In this document: one piece after another, positions 53,039 to 61,762 of the stretch
Layout of the letters: every line of letters begins with the position of its first letter
Position numbering within the stretch: position 1 is the first letter of the stretch
Assembly (NCBI RefSeq): GCF_022844465.1
Contig: NZ_JALHLP010000008.1
Coordinates: 104,992 to 168,991 of the forward strand
Source of the DNA: Bradyrhizobium sp.
GTDB lineage: Bacteria; Pseudomonadota; Alphaproteobacteria; Rhizobiales; Xanthobacteraceae
Length of the DNA: 64,000 bases
Direction of reading: 5' to 3'
Program-made: the position numbers and the translations under genes
The notes under the pieces: model-generated
Told to the model about the DNA's origin: nothing
The model's database searches: none
What the model saw: the letters and a program-made list of their open reading frames with translations, nothing else

Positions 53039-53500
53039 ATGATGCCTGTGCTTTCGACCCGATACGTCTTCACCATCACCGCGCGGATCGGCGAGGTGAC
53101 CTCGGCCGGCGAGATCGGCAGCGGCGTGCGCCGGATCATTCCGATAACCGGCGGCGAAGTGACGGGCGAGGGCATCAACGGGAAGGTCTGCCCCTTCGGT
53201 GCGGATTTCCAGATCGTCCGGCCCAACGAGTTGATCGAGCTGGAGGCGAAATATGCCTTCGAGACCGATGACGGCGCGGTGGTCTATGTCGAGAACAAGG
53301 GCCTGCGCTTCGGTCCCGTTGAACTCTTGCAGAAGCTCAAGCGCGGCGAACCTGTTGACCCCAGGCTGATCTACTTTCGCACCGTGCCGCGGTTCGAGAC
53401 CGGGGCTGCGAAGTACCGCTGGCTGATGGAAAACCTGTTCATCGGCTCCGCCGCCCGCCACGCCGACCGCGTCGTCATCGACGTGCATCAGGTGCTGTGA
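53039..53500 (+). CDS. DUF3237 protein
   Basis: Soluble beta-rich protein of 153 aa matching DUF3237: GEVTSAGEIGSGVRRIIPITGG (about 18-39), GADFQIVRPNELIELEAKYAFETDDGAVVYVENKGLRF (about 54-90) and a C-terminal RWLMENLFIGSAAR (about 127-140). Function is unknown; members often neighbour catabolic genes. The gene follows dctM directly, so its product may serve the same pathway. Confidence 0.85.
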   Translation: MMPVLSTRYVFTITARIGEVTSAGEIGSGVRRIIPITGGEVTGEGINGKVCPFGADFQIVRPNELIELEAKYAFETDDGAVVYVENKGLRFGPVELLQKLKRGEPVDPRLIYFRTVPRFETGAAKYRWLMENLFIGSAARHADRVVIDVHQVL

Positions 53501-53688
53501 GACGGGGCGCTGTATGCTGCCATATTGACTCCGCTCGAGATCGTTATAAAACATAACTATTCTGGACAGGAAGCAATGTCGTCCATGGGAAACGCTGCCG
53601 CAGACCCGCCCGTGGAATCCAGGAGGCGAAGCGCCGCACTCGCGCCTTTCTGGATCGCAAGATTGCAAAAGGCGGAAGCCGAACTGAC

Positions 53689-55578
53689 ATGAGCGCCACG
53701 CCTGACATCTCAGCCTCGATCGCATCAGCCGCGCCCGGCGCGCCGCCGCTGCGCCCGATTTCGTTCGGCCCTCCCGCCGTGTCGATCGAGCGACGCGGCG
53801 ACGGCGTCATCTATCTGCGGGCCAAGGCGCGGCTGGGTGACTATCCCGCGCGCCTCACCGACCGGCTGCATCACTGGGCAGAGGTCGCGCCCGATCGCGT
53901 CTTCATGGCGGAACGCGATGCCGCGCGCGGCTGGCGGCGGATCACCTATTCGCAGTTGCTGGTATCATCGCGGCGCATCGCATCCGCGCTGCTGGCGCGC
54001 GGTCTCTCGGCCGAGAGGCCGGTGGTCATTCTCTCCGGCAATTCGGTCGATCACGCGCTGGTCGCGTTCGGCGCGCTCTATGCCGGCATTCCGTTCTGCC
54101 CGATCTCGCCGGCCTATTCGCTGCTGTCGCGCGACTACGGCAAGCTGGGCTATCTGATGAAGCTGTTGACGCCCGGCCTGGTGTTTGCCGACGACGCCGA
54201 AAAATTCGCCGATGCGCTGACCGCCACCGTGCCCGGTGGAATCGAGATCGCGGCTTCGCGCGCCGCGGTAGGCGGGCGTGAAGTAACAGGCCTGGCGGAC
54301 CTGATGGCGACGCCGTTGCATCCACGGCTTGACGCGGCGCACGCGGCCATCGGTCCGGATACGATCGCAAAATTCCTGCTGACGTCGGGATCGACCGGCA
54401 ACCCCAAGGCCGTGATCAACACCCAGCGCATGCTCTGCGCCAACCAGGTGATGATCCGCGAGACGATGGCGTTTCTCAAGGACGTGCCGCCTGTTATCGT
54501 CGACTGGCTGCCATGGAACCACACTTTCGGCGGCAACCACAATATCGGGCTCATCTTGTATAATGGCGGCTCGATGTACCTCGACGACGGCAAGCCGATG
54601 CCCGGCGGCATCGAGGAGAGCGTGCGAAACCTGCGGGAGATTTCGCCGACGGTCTATTTCAACGTGCCCAAGGGCTATGAATCGCTGCTGCCGTACCTTC
54701 GCGACGACCAGGCGCTGCGCGCGAGCTTCTTCGGCCGGTTGCAGGCGATGTTCTTCTCCGGCGCGGCGATGTCGCCTTACGTCTGGAACAGCTTTGACGA
54801 ACTGGCGGTCCAGGAAACCGGCTATCGCGTGCCTGTCCTGACCGGCCTTGGCGCCACCGAAACCGCGCCGTTCTTCATGTCGGTCAACCCGCTCACCAGC
54901 CGCTCCGGGCATGTCGGACTGCCGGTGCTTGGCAATGACGCCAAGCTCGTTCCCAACAACGGCAAGCTGGAGGTTCGCGCCAAGGGGCCGAACGTCATGC
55001 CGGGCTACTGGCGTCAGCCTGACATGACCGCCAAGGCGTTCGACGAGGAGGGCTTCTACCGGCTCGGCGACGCGCTGCGTCCGGCCGATCCCGACAATCT
55101 GGATGCCGGGTTCGATTTCGACGGCCGCATCGGCGAGGACTTCAAGCTTGCCAGCGGCACCTGGGTCAGCGTCGGCCCGCTGCGGGCGCGCATGGTCGCG
55201 GCCTGCGCGCCCCTGGTGCGCGACGCCGTGATTGCCGGCATCAACCGCGACGAGATATCGGCGCTGGTGGTGCTCGACCTCGATGGCTGCCGCCTGATCA
55301 ATCCGGCGATTCCGCCCGATGATATCGCCGCCGCCGCCGCGGATCCGCTGGTCCGCGCGGCGTTCCGCGAGCGGCTGCAGAAGCTTTCGGCGGACGCCAC
55401 GGGTTCGTCGACCCGGATCACGCGGGCGGTTCTGCTTGACGCGCCGCTCTCGATCGACCGCGGCGAGGTCACCGACAAGGGCTCGATCAACCAGCGCGCG
55501 GTGCTTGAGAACCGTAGCGGGCTGATCGAGCAGATTTATTCGCCGTCGCCGCCGGCGACGGTGATCACGCCGCAGTGA
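53689..55578 (+). CDS. Feruloyl-CoA synthetase-like AMP-forming ligase
   Basis: Acid-CoA ligase of 629 aa, paralogue of the gene at 30501. LTSGSTGNPKAVIN is at about 228-241, LDWLPWNHTFGGNHN at about 268-282, GLGATETAPFF near 386-396 and DKGSINQRA near 592-600. This branch activates ferulate, coumarate and caffeate to CoA esters. It sits in an aromatic-acid neighbourhood (pobA, thioesterase, transporter), so hydroxycinnamate or 4-hydroxybenzoate activation is a reasonable inference. The start at 53689 follows AGAACTGAC without a strong SD. Confidence 0.88.
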   Translation: MSATPDISASIASAAPGAPPLRPISFGPPAVSIERRGDGVIYLRAKARLGDYPARLTDRLHHWAEVAPDRVFMAERDAARGWRRITYSQLLVSSRRIASALLARGLSAERPVVILSGNSVDHALVAFGALYAGIPFCPISPAYSLLSRDYGKLGYLMKLLTPGLVFADDAEKFADALTATVPGGIEIAASRAAVGGREVTGLADLMATPLHPRLDAAHAAIGPDTIAKFLLTSGSTGNPKAVINTQRMLCANQVMIRETMAFLKDVPPVIVDWLPWNHTFGGNHNIGLILYNGGSMYLDDGKPMPGGIEESVRNLREISPTVYFNVPKGYESLLPYLRDDQALRASFFGRLQAMFFSGAAMSPYVWNSFDELAVQETGYRVPVLTGLGATETAPFFMSVNPLTSRSGHVGLPVLGNDAKLVPNNGKLEVRAKGPNVMPGYWRQPDMTAKAFDEEGFYRLGDALRPADPDNLDAGFDFDGRIGEDFKLASGTWVSVGPLRARMVAACAPLVRDAVIAGINRDEISALVVLDLDGCRLINPAIPPDDIAAAAADPLVRAAFRERLQKLSADATGSSTRITRAVLLDAPLSIDRGEVTDKGSINQRAVLENRSGLIEQIYSPSPPATVITPQ

Positions 55579-55616
55579 ATTCGAACCAGCGCTCGACCAG
55601 GGAGGAGACCATACCC

Positions 55617-56036
55617 TTGTTCATCAACCGGCGCGACGTGCAGATCCAGTGGGGCGATTGCGACCCCGCCAACATCGTCTACTACCCGCGATACTTCGCG
55701 ATGTTCGACGATTCGACCTCCATCATGTTCGAAGCCGCCGGCTTCTCCAAGCAGGACATCATCCACAAATATGGCCTGGTCGGCATCCCCATGGTGGATA
55801 CGCGGGCCAGATTCCACATCCCCTCCACCCATGGCGACTGGATCAGGATCGAAAGCCGGATCGAGGGTTTCAAGCGATCGAGCTTCGAAGTGATCCATAA
55901 CGTGTTCAAGGCCGAGCGGCTCGCGATCGAGGCGTTCGAGACCCGCGTGCTGGTCGGCCGTCATCCGGACGATCCCGCCCGGCTGAAATCGGCGCCGATG
56001 CCGCCGGAGATCGTCGAGCGGTTCATGCGGGGCTGA
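55617..56036 (+). CDS. 4-hydroxybenzoyl-CoA thioesterase-like protein
   Basis: Hotdog thioesterase of 139 aa. QWGDCDPANIVYYPRYF (about 11-27) matches the 4-hydroxybenzoyl-CoA thioesterase signature; Asp16 aligns with the catalytic Asp17 of the Pseudomonas enzyme. A GGGAGGAG sequence 9 nt upstream of the TTG at 55617 sets the start. A GTG further upstream at 55575 overlaps the ligase stop but gives an unusual N-terminus. Product release as 4-hydroxybenzoate would feed PobA. Confidence 0.87.
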   Translation: MFINRRDVQIQWGDCDPANIVYYPRYFAMFDDSTSIMFEAAGFSKQDIIHKYGLVGIPMVDTRARFHIPSTHGDWIRIESRIEGFKRSSFEVIHNVFKAERLAIEAFETRVLVGRHPDDPARLKSAPMPPEIVERFMRG

Positions 56037-56119
56037 CTCAACCCTCCGCATGACCTAAAGAGAAGGCTGATTTGCATCGCCGACCGCGAATCCGACAAGA
56101 ACCGACAAGGGAGGAATGA

Positions 56120-57271
56120 ATGAGGAAATCTCTGCTGTCCGCCGCCGCCATCGTCGCGGCCCTTGCCCAGCCGGGCTCGCCGGCCATGGCGCAGGCCAAT
56201 GAAATCACGATCGGCATCACCATTGCCACGACGGGGCCGGCGGCCGCGCTCGGCATCCCCGAGCGCAACTCGCTGGACTTCGTGCCGAAGGAAATCGGCG
56301 GCGTGCCGCTCAAGCTGATCGTGCTCGACGACGGCGGCGACCCGACCGCGGCAACCACCAATGCGCGGCGGTTCGTCACTGAATCGAAGGCCGACATCAT
56401 CATGGGTTCCTCGACGACGCCGCCGACGGTCGCGGTCTCCACCGTGGCGAACGAGGCCGGGATTCCGCATTTCGGGCTGGCGCCGTTCCCGATCAACGAA
56501 GCGCGGGTCAAGTGGTCGGTCGCCATGCCGCAGCCGATCCCGATCATGGGCAAGGTGCTGTACGAGCACATGAAGGCGCACGGCATCAAGACCGTCGGCT
56601 ATATCGGCTACTCCGATTCCTATGGCGACCTCTGGGCCAACGACTTCAAGGCCCAGGCGGTCCCGATGGGCCTGGCCATGGTCACCGAGGAGCGCTTCGC
56701 CCGTCCGGACACCTCGGTCGCCGGCCAGGTTCTGAAGCTGGTCGCCGCCAATCCCGACGCCGTTCTGGTCGGTGCTTCCGGGACCGCGGCGGCGCTGCCG
56801 CAGACCACGCTGCGCGAGCGCGGCTACAAGGGCCTGATCTACCAGACCCACGGCGCCGCCAGCATGGATTTCATCCGCATCGCGGGCACGGCGGCGGAAG
56901 GCGTGATCATGGCCTCGGGCCCGGTGATGTCGCCGGAATCCCAGCCCGACAGCGCGCTCACCAAGAAGCCGGGGCTGGCGCTCAACACCGCCTATGAGGC
57001 CAAGTACGGCGCCAACAGCCGCAGCCAGTTCGCCGGCCATTCCTACGACGCCTTCGAAGTGCTCAAGCGCGTGGTGCCGGTGGCGCTGAAGACCTCAAAG
57101 CCGGGCACGCCCGAGTTCCGCGAGGCCATCCGCCAGGCGCTGATCACCGAGAAGGACATCGCCGCCAGCCAGGGCGTCTACAACTTCACCGAAAAGGACC
57201 GCTACGGCGTCGACGAACGCGCGCGCATCATCCTGACGGTGAAGGACGGAAAGTACGTCCCGGCGAAGTGA
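56120..57271 (+). CDS. ABC transporter substrate-binding protein, branched-chain amino acid type
   Basis: Periplasmic receptor of 383 aa (LivK fold). A signal peptide with cleavage near Ala24 (SPAMAQA) precedes ITIGITIATTGPAAALGIPER. Residues GSSTTPPTVAVSTVANEAGIP (about 95-115) line the ligand pocket. GGGAGGA lies before the ATG. The ATPase and permease genes are convergent, starting at 57395 on the other strand, so they form a divided transporter. Homologues of this class in Rhodopseudomonas bind aromatic acids such as coumarate and 4-hydroxybenzoate. Confidence 0.92.
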   Translation: MRKSLLSAAAIVAALAQPGSPAMAQANEITIGITIATTGPAAALGIPERNSLDFVPKEIGGVPLKLIVLDDGGDPTAATTNARRFVTESKADIIMGSSTTPPTVAVSTVANEAGIPHFGLAPFPINEARVKWSVAMPQPIPIMGKVLYEHMKAHGIKTVGYIGYSDSYGDLWANDFKAQAVPMGLAMVTEERFARPDTSVAGQVLKLVAANPDAVLVGASGTAAALPQTTLRERGYKGLIYQTHGAASMDFIRIAGTAAEGVIMASGPVMSPESQPDSALTKKPGLALNTAYEAKYGANSRSQFAGHSYDAFEVLKRVVPVALKTSKPGTPEFREAIRQALITEKDIAASQGVYNFTEKDRYGVDERARIILTVKDGKYVPAK

Positions 57272-57299
57272 CGGCGGGCGCTACGCAAGATGTCCCTTT

Positions 57300-57389
57300 C
57301 GTCATGGCCGGGCTTGTCCCGGCCATCCACGTATTCTCCGGGTGATCGAAGCAAGGAAGTCGATGCCGGCACAAGGCCGGGCATGACGG
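57300..57389. repeat. Intergenic palindromic repeat, family D
   Basis: GTCATGGCCGGGCTTGTCCC and GGCACAAGGCCGGGCATGAC form arms around a centre that includes ATCCACGTATTCTCCGGGTG. The left arm contains its own hairpin ATGGCCGGGCTTGTCCCGGCCAT (positions 57302-57324). It lies between convergent genes. Confidence 0.75.
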
Positions 57390-57394
57390 GAGGG

Positions 57395-58123
57395 CTAGAC
57401 CCCGCCCCCCTCGCGCTGAAATCCGAGATAGCTCGCCACCACGCGCGGGTTGGCGGCGATGTCGCTGGCCGGACCCGACAGGATGAACCCGCCGAGCTCC
57501 ATGACATAGGCGCGGTCGGCAATGCGCAGCGCGGCTTGCGCGTTCTGCTCCACCAGCAGCACCGCGACGCCGGCGGCGCGCAGTTCGCCGATGGTGCGGA
57601 AGATGTCGGCGGCGATGATCGGCGCCAGCCCGAGGCTCGGTTCGTCCAGCATCAAAAGCCTTGGCGCGCCCATCAGCGCGCGGCCCATCGCCAGCATCTG
57701 CTGCTCGCCGCCGGAGAGCGTGCCGGCGAGCTGCCTGCGCCGCTCCTTCAGGCGCGGAAACAGCGCGTAGACTTTCTCGAACGATGTCGCCGCAACGGCC
57801 TTCGGAATCCGGAATGCGCCGAGCTGCAGATTGTCCTCGACATTCATGGTGGCGAACAGCTCACGGTGCTCGGGCACCAGGCTCAGGCCCGCCACGACGC
57901 GGTCCTCGATGTCGAGCGGGGTGATGTCGAGGCCGGCGAAAGCGGCGTTTCCCTTCAGCGGCAGGATGCCCATGATCGCGTTCAGCAGCGTCGACTTGCC
58001 GGCGCCGTTGGCGCCGATGATGGTGACGATCTCGCCGTCGGCGACCTCGAGCGCAACTCCGCGCACCGCTTCGACCTTGCCGTAGGCGACATGCGCGTCG
58101 GCGATCGACAGCAGCGCGCTCAT
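57395..58123 (-). CDS. ABC transporter ATP-binding protein LivF-like
   Basis: ATPase of 242 aa of the branched-chain amino acid importer type. Walker A GANGAGKST is at 37-45, the signature LSGGE at 136-140 and Walker B LMLDEPS near 157-163. The C-terminal LVEQNAQAALRIADRAYVMELG block is the LivF type. The ATG overlaps the stop of the permease-ATPase fusion (ATGA), so it is co-translated. It supplies the second ATPase of the transporter whose first is the C-terminal half of that fusion. Confidence 0.94.
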   Translation of the reverse strand: MSALLSIADAHVAYGKVEAVRGVALEVADGEIVTIIGANGAGKSTLLNAIMGILPLKGNAAFAGLDITPLDIEDRVVAGLSLVPEHRELFATMNVEDNLQLGAFRIPKAVAATSFEKVYALFPRLKERRRQLAGTLSGGEQQMLAMGRALMGAPRLLMLDEPSLGLAPIIAADIFRTIGELRAAGVAVLLVEQNAQAALRIADRAYVMELGGFILSGPASDIAANPRVVASYLGFQREGGGV

Positions 58124-59889
58124 GTGCTCGCTCCGAGATAGGCCTTGATCACCTCGGGATTGGACTTGATCGCCTCCGGCGTGCCTTCGGCAATTCCAGT
58201 ACCGAAATCCAGCACCACCACGCGGTCGGCCAGGTTCATCACGAATCCCATGTCGTGTTCGACCAGCAGCACTGACATGCCGCCGTCGCGCAACTGCCGC
58301 AGCAGGGCGGCGAGCCGCTGCTTTTCCAGGTGCCGCAGGCCGGCGGCCGGCTCGTCGAGCAGCAGCAGCAGCGGGTCGGCGCACAAGGCGCGCGCGATTT
58401 CGACGATGCGCTGCTGGCCGAGCGACAGGCTCCCCGCCGGCTGGTCGATCTGGTCGCCAAGGCCGACGCGCTCGATCTGGCGCGCGGCTTCCGCCAGCAG
58501 CTTCGCCTCATCGGCCCGGTCGAGCCGCAACATGCTGGCGAGCGCGCCGGCGCTTCCGCGCAGATGCGCGCCGATCGCGACGTTCTCCAGCACCGTCATG
58601 TCGGGCACCAGCTTGACGTGCTGAAAGGTTCGGCTGACGCCAAGCCTGACGACTTCCTGCGGCGGCGCATTGTCGACCTTGGTGCCGAGCACGGAGATGC
58701 TCCCGCCGGTCGTGGTCAGCACCCCCGTGATCAGGTTGAAGGTCGTGCTCTTGCCGGCGCCGTTGGGGCCGATCAAGGCGACGATCTCGCGCGCCCGGAC
58801 CTCGAAGGAGACGTCGTTGACGGCGATCACGCCGCCGAACTGCTTGCGCGCCTTTTCGACCCGCAGCAGCGGCGCCGGCGATTCCGCCGCGCGCGCGCGC
58901 CGGGCAAGGGCAAGCGAGGTGTCGGGAATCTTGCGCGCCGGCCTGATCGGCAGCCGCGCCATCAGCCACGGCCAGACGCCGGTCGGCGCCAGTTGCAGCA
59001 GCACCACCAGCAGGATGCCGAACACGATGGTTTCGAGCTGGCTCTGGCCGCCGAACACCAGCGGCAGATAGCTCTGCAGGATCTCCTTCAGGATCACCAC
59101 AATGCCGGCGCCGAGCACCGCGCCCCAGACGTGGCCGGCGCCGCCGACCACGGCGATGAACAGATATTCGATGCCGGCATGGGCGCCGAACGGGGTCGGA
59201 TTGGCGGCGCGCTGGAAATGCGCATAGAGCCAGCCCGACAGGCCCGCCAGCACCGCGGCGTAGATGAACACCAGGAGCTTGGCGCGCGGCGTTTGCACGC
59301 CGAAGGCTTCGCCGGCGATGTGGCCGCGCCGCAGCGCGCGGATCGCCCGCCCGGTGCGGGAATCCAAGAGGTTCATGGTCAGCAGCGCCGACACCAGCAC
59401 CGCGATCCAGATCACAAAGTAGATCGTGCCGGGATCGAGCATCTTCAGGCTGCCGATCGAAAGCGGCGGGATGCCGGAAATGCCGTCGTTGCGGCCAAGG
59501 AATTCCAGCTTGCTGAACAGATAGAACAGCCCGATGCCCCAGGCGATGGTGCCGAGCGGCAGATAGTGGCCGGACAATCGCACCGTGACGATGCCGAGCA
59601 CGACGGCAGCGAGGCCGCTGACCAGCAGCGAGAGCGGCAGCGTCAGCCACGGCGAGACGCCATAGGCGGTGGTCAGGACCGCCGTGGTGTAGGCGCCGAA
59701 GCCGCAGAAGGCGGCCTGGCCGAACGAGGTGAGGCCGCCGACGCCGGTCAGCAACACCAGCCCCATCGCCACCAGCGCGGCAAGGCCGATATTGTCGAGC
59801 AGCACGATCCAGAACGGCGGCACGCCCGGGATGAACGGAATCGCCGCCATCACCAGCGCGAAGACGACGAGGGGAAGTCGCTGCTGCAT
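58120..59889 (-). CDS. Fused LivM permease-LivG ATPase
   Basis: Single chain of 589 aa. Residues about 1-310 are a LivM-type permease (around nine hydrophobic segments, [17 protein letters not shown] at 54-70), and 341-589 a LivG-type ATPase: Walker [10 protein letters not shown] 374-382, LSLGQ 488-492, Walker B LLLLLDEP 507-514, with a basic linker (311-340). Most transporters use separate LivM and LivG; the fusion is known in some Bradyrhizobium-type genomes. The start is the ATG at 59889. Six bases separate it from the LivH-type gene upstream. Confidence 0.93.
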   Translation of the reverse strand: MQQRLPLVVFALVMAAIPFIPGVPPFWIVLLDNIGLAALVAMGLVLLTGVGGLTSFGQAAFCGFGAYTTAVLTTAYGVSPWLTLPLSLLVSGLAAVVLGIVTVRLSGHYLPLGTIAWGIGLFYLFSKLEFLGRNDGISGIPPLSIGSLKMLDPGTIYFVIWIAVLVSALLTMNLLDSRTGRAIRALRRGHIAGEAFGVQTPRAKLLVFIYAAVLAGLSGWLYAHFQRAANPTPFGAHAGIEYLFIAVVGGAGHVWGAVLGAGIVVILKEILQSYLPLVFGGQSQLETIVFGILLVVLLQLAPTGVWPWLMARLPIRPARKIPDTSLALARRARAAESPAPLLRVEKARKQFGGVIAVNDVSFEVRAREIVALIGPNGAGKSTTFNLITGVLTTTGGSISVLGTKVDNAPPQEVVRLGVSRTFQHVKLVPDMTVLENVAIGAHLRGSAGALASMLRLDRADEAKLLAEAARQIERVGLGDQIDQPAGSLSLGQQRIVEIARALCADPLLLLLDEPAAGLRHLEKQRLAALLRQLRDGGMSVLLVEHDMGFVMNLADRVVVLDFGTGIAEGTPEAIKSNPEVIKAYLGAST

Positions 59890-59894
59890 CGCCG

Positions 59895-60935
59895 TCAGTC
59901 CTTCTCTTCCTCGACCGCGGGCGCTGCGAGCGAACGCAGCACCAGCACCGGGATGATCAGCGTGAAGACGATGACCTCCTTGAAGTTGCTGGCGTAGAAC
60001 GAGGAGAACGCCTCGACGCCGCCGACCACGAGGGCCGCGACCGCGGTGAGCGGGTAGCTGACGAGGCCGCCGATGATCGCGGCGATGAAGCCTTTCAGGC
60101 CGATCAGGAAGCCGGTGTCGTAATAGAGCGTGGTGATCGGCACGATCAGGATTCCCGAGATCGCGCCGATCAGGGACGCGAGCAGGAAGGCGATCTGTCC
60201 CGACAACGTGGTGCGGATGCCGACGAGGCGCGCGCCGAGCCGGTTGACGGCGGTGGCGCGCAGCGCCTTGCCCATCAGCGTGAAGCCGAAGAACAGCCAC
60301 AGCGCGACGATGAAGGCGATGGTGAGCCCGTAGACGGCCAGACTCTGGCCGGTGAAGCGCAGCGGGCCGATCGTCAGCGCCGCGTTCGACAGCGCCGGCC
60401 CGCGCAGGCCCTCGGCGCCGAAGAACACCAGCCCGAGCCCCTGCAGCGCCAGATGGCAGCCGACCGACGCGATCAGCAGCACCAGCACCGAGGTATGGGC
60501 GAGCGGCTGGAACGCGATGCGGTAGAGGAACAGCCCGATCGCGGCGACGATCAACAGCGACAGCGCGATGTTGACCGCGATCGGAGTCTTCGGGCCGGCC
60601 AGACCGTAAGTCAGGGCCAGGATGACGGCCGGCAAAACGAGGTTGAGGGCAAGCGAGCGAGCGAGCAGCTTCAGCCGCAGCGACCGCCTGTTATCGAACA
60701 GATCGAGGGCAAACGACACCGCGCCCATGGCAAGCGCCAGCTTGGCGGTGCCGGGCACCTGGCCGGTCGCCAGCATGGCGTAGCTCAGCGCGCCGTAGGT
60801 GACGAACTCGCCCTGCGGAATCAGGATGACGCGGGTGACGGCGAACACCAGCACCAGCGCCAGCCCGAGCAGCGCGTAGATCGCGCCGTTGGTGATGCCG
60901 TCCTGCAGCAGGAACAGCATGATCGTCGTGTTCAA
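59895..60935 (-). CDS. Branched-chain amino acid-type ABC permease LivH-like
   Basis: Permease of 346 aa with about eight hydrophobic segments. QDGITNGAIYALLGLALVLVFAVTRVI (about 12-38) is the LivH N-terminus and LKGFIAAIIGGLVSYPLTAVAALVVGG (about 291-317) the C-terminal block. The preferred start is a TTG at 60935 with GAGGGGAG upstream; an ATG five codons downstream at 60920 is an alternative. It forms the operon livH, livM-livG, livF on the minus strand, divergent from the MarR gene. Confidence 0.9.
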   Translation of the reverse strand: MNTTIMLFLLQDGITNGAIYALLGLALVLVFAVTRVILIPQGEFVTYGALSYAMLATGQVPGTAKLALAMGAVSFALDLFDNRRSLRLKLLARSLALNLVLPAVILALTYGLAGPKTPIAVNIALSLLIVAAIGLFLYRIAFQPLAHTSVLVLLIASVGCHLALQGLGLVFFGAEGLRGPALSNAALTIGPLRFTGQSLAVYGLTIAFIVALWLFFGFTLMGKALRATAVNRLGARLVGIRTTLSGQIAFLLASLIGAISGILIVPITTLYYDTGFLIGLKGFIAAIIGGLVSYPLTAVAALVVGGVEAFSSFYASNFKEVIVFTLIIPVLVLRSLAAPAVEEEKD

Positions 60936-61013
60936 GACCGGCGCTCCCCTCGGCGTCGCCGGTCTGAACTCGCGCGGCCGGCGGACCAGTATCTCGGCGG
61001 TTGAACAACGCCG

Positions 61014-61047
61014 ATATTTGATATATTCAATAACAATTACCAAATAT
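61014..61047. promoter_or_regulatory. AT-rich operator-like region between LivH and MarR genes
   Basis: ATATTTG (61014-61020) and CAAATAT (61041-61047) form a 7-bp inverted repeat around a 20-nt AT-rich centre, which itself contains TTGATATATTCAA. This is the only strongly AT-rich stretch in the neighbourhood and separates divergent genes, as for CouR-type MarR operators. The site assignment is an inference. Confidence 0.55.
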
Positions 61048-61085
61048 AACAGCAAGCCCGGGACGCAGGCGGGGCCTTGGGCGCG

Positions 61086-61619
61086 ATGGCGGACTTGAAA
61101 GCGATGGCAGTTTCCAGGGCAGCGGCCAATGCCGTCAAGCGTTCGCGAGCGGCGGCCAAGGACCTCGCCACCGATGGGTCGGGAGAGGCCGGGCTGCAGC
61201 CGGGTGAATTGGCTGAATTTATCGGCTACCCGCTCAAGCGCGCGCAGCTCAGGATATTCGAGGATTTTCTGCGCTGCGTCGCGCCGCTGCAGCTGACGCC
61301 GGCGCAATTTTCGGTGCTGATGCTGCTCGACCGGAATCCCGGCCGTAACCAGACCGAGATAGCCCACACGCTGGGCATCCTGCGGCCGAACTTTGTCGCG
61401 ATGCTGGACGTGCTGGAGAGCCGCGGGCTCTGCGCCCGGATGCGTTCGGCCAACGACCGTCGCTCCCACATCGTGGTTCTGACCGACAAGGGCAGATCGG
61501 TGCTGTCTCGCGCCAGGAAGCTCGCCGCCAAGCACGAGGCGCGGCTCACCGAACTGCTGGGCTCGGCCAACCGCGCGGCGCTGCTTGCGATGCTGTCGAA
61601 GATCGCGACGGAGTTTTAG
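61086..61619 (+). CDS. MarR-family transcriptional regulator
   Basis: MarR-type regulator of 177 aa. The winged helix covers about 63-145: LTPAQFSVLMLLDRNPGRNQTEIAHTLGI followed by DRRSHIVVLTDKG. The first 45 residues are an Ala/Arg-rich extension uncommon in MarR proteins. Because it is divergent from the branched-chain-type transporter and near ligase, thioesterase and pobA genes, it resembles CouR of Rhodopseudomonas, which binds p-coumaroyl-CoA. Ligand and targets are inference. The start ATG is at 61086; a TTG nine bases upstream is possible. Confidence 0.85.
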   Translation: MADLKAMAVSRAAANAVKRSRAAAKDLATDGSGEAGLQPGELAEFIGYPLKRAQLRIFEDFLRCVAPLQLTPAQFSVLMLLDRNPGRNQTEIAHTLGILRPNFVAMLDVLESRGLCARMRSANDRRSHIVVLTDKGRSVLSRARKLAAKHEARLTELLGSANRAALLAMLSKIATEF

Positions 61620-61633
61620 ACGACTATTAACAC

Positions 61634-61715
61634 CGTCATTCCGGGATGGTCCGAAGGACCAGACCCGGAATCTCGAGATTCCGGGTTCGATGCTTTGCAT
61701 CGCCCCGGAATGACG
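61634..61715. repeat. Family A palindromic repeat, copy 9
   Basis: Arms CGTCATTCCGGGATGGT and CGCCCCGGAATGACG (imperfect in the inner part), with GGTCCGAAGGACC and GGAATCTCGAGATTCC inside. It lies between the convergent MarR and glycerate kinase genes. Confidence 0.88.
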
Positions 61716-61762
61716 GTGTGTAAAAATCAGGCCGCCGCGATGCGGCCGGGCGAGATTTGCGG

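Noticed and set aside
53525..53550. Promoter TTGACT...TATAAA upstream of the second CoA ligase
   Set aside because: The spacer is only 14 bp, so it does not fit a normal sigma-70 promoter.
58330..59997. Long plus-strand frame opposite the permease-ATPase fusion
   Set aside because: Antisense to a gene with intact Walker motifs; sequence is Arg/Gln/His-rich low complexity.
61018..61030. FNR/FixK box (TTGATATATTCAA)
   Set aside because: The FixK consensus needs TTGA-N6-TCAA; here the spacing is five and the arms do not pair fully.
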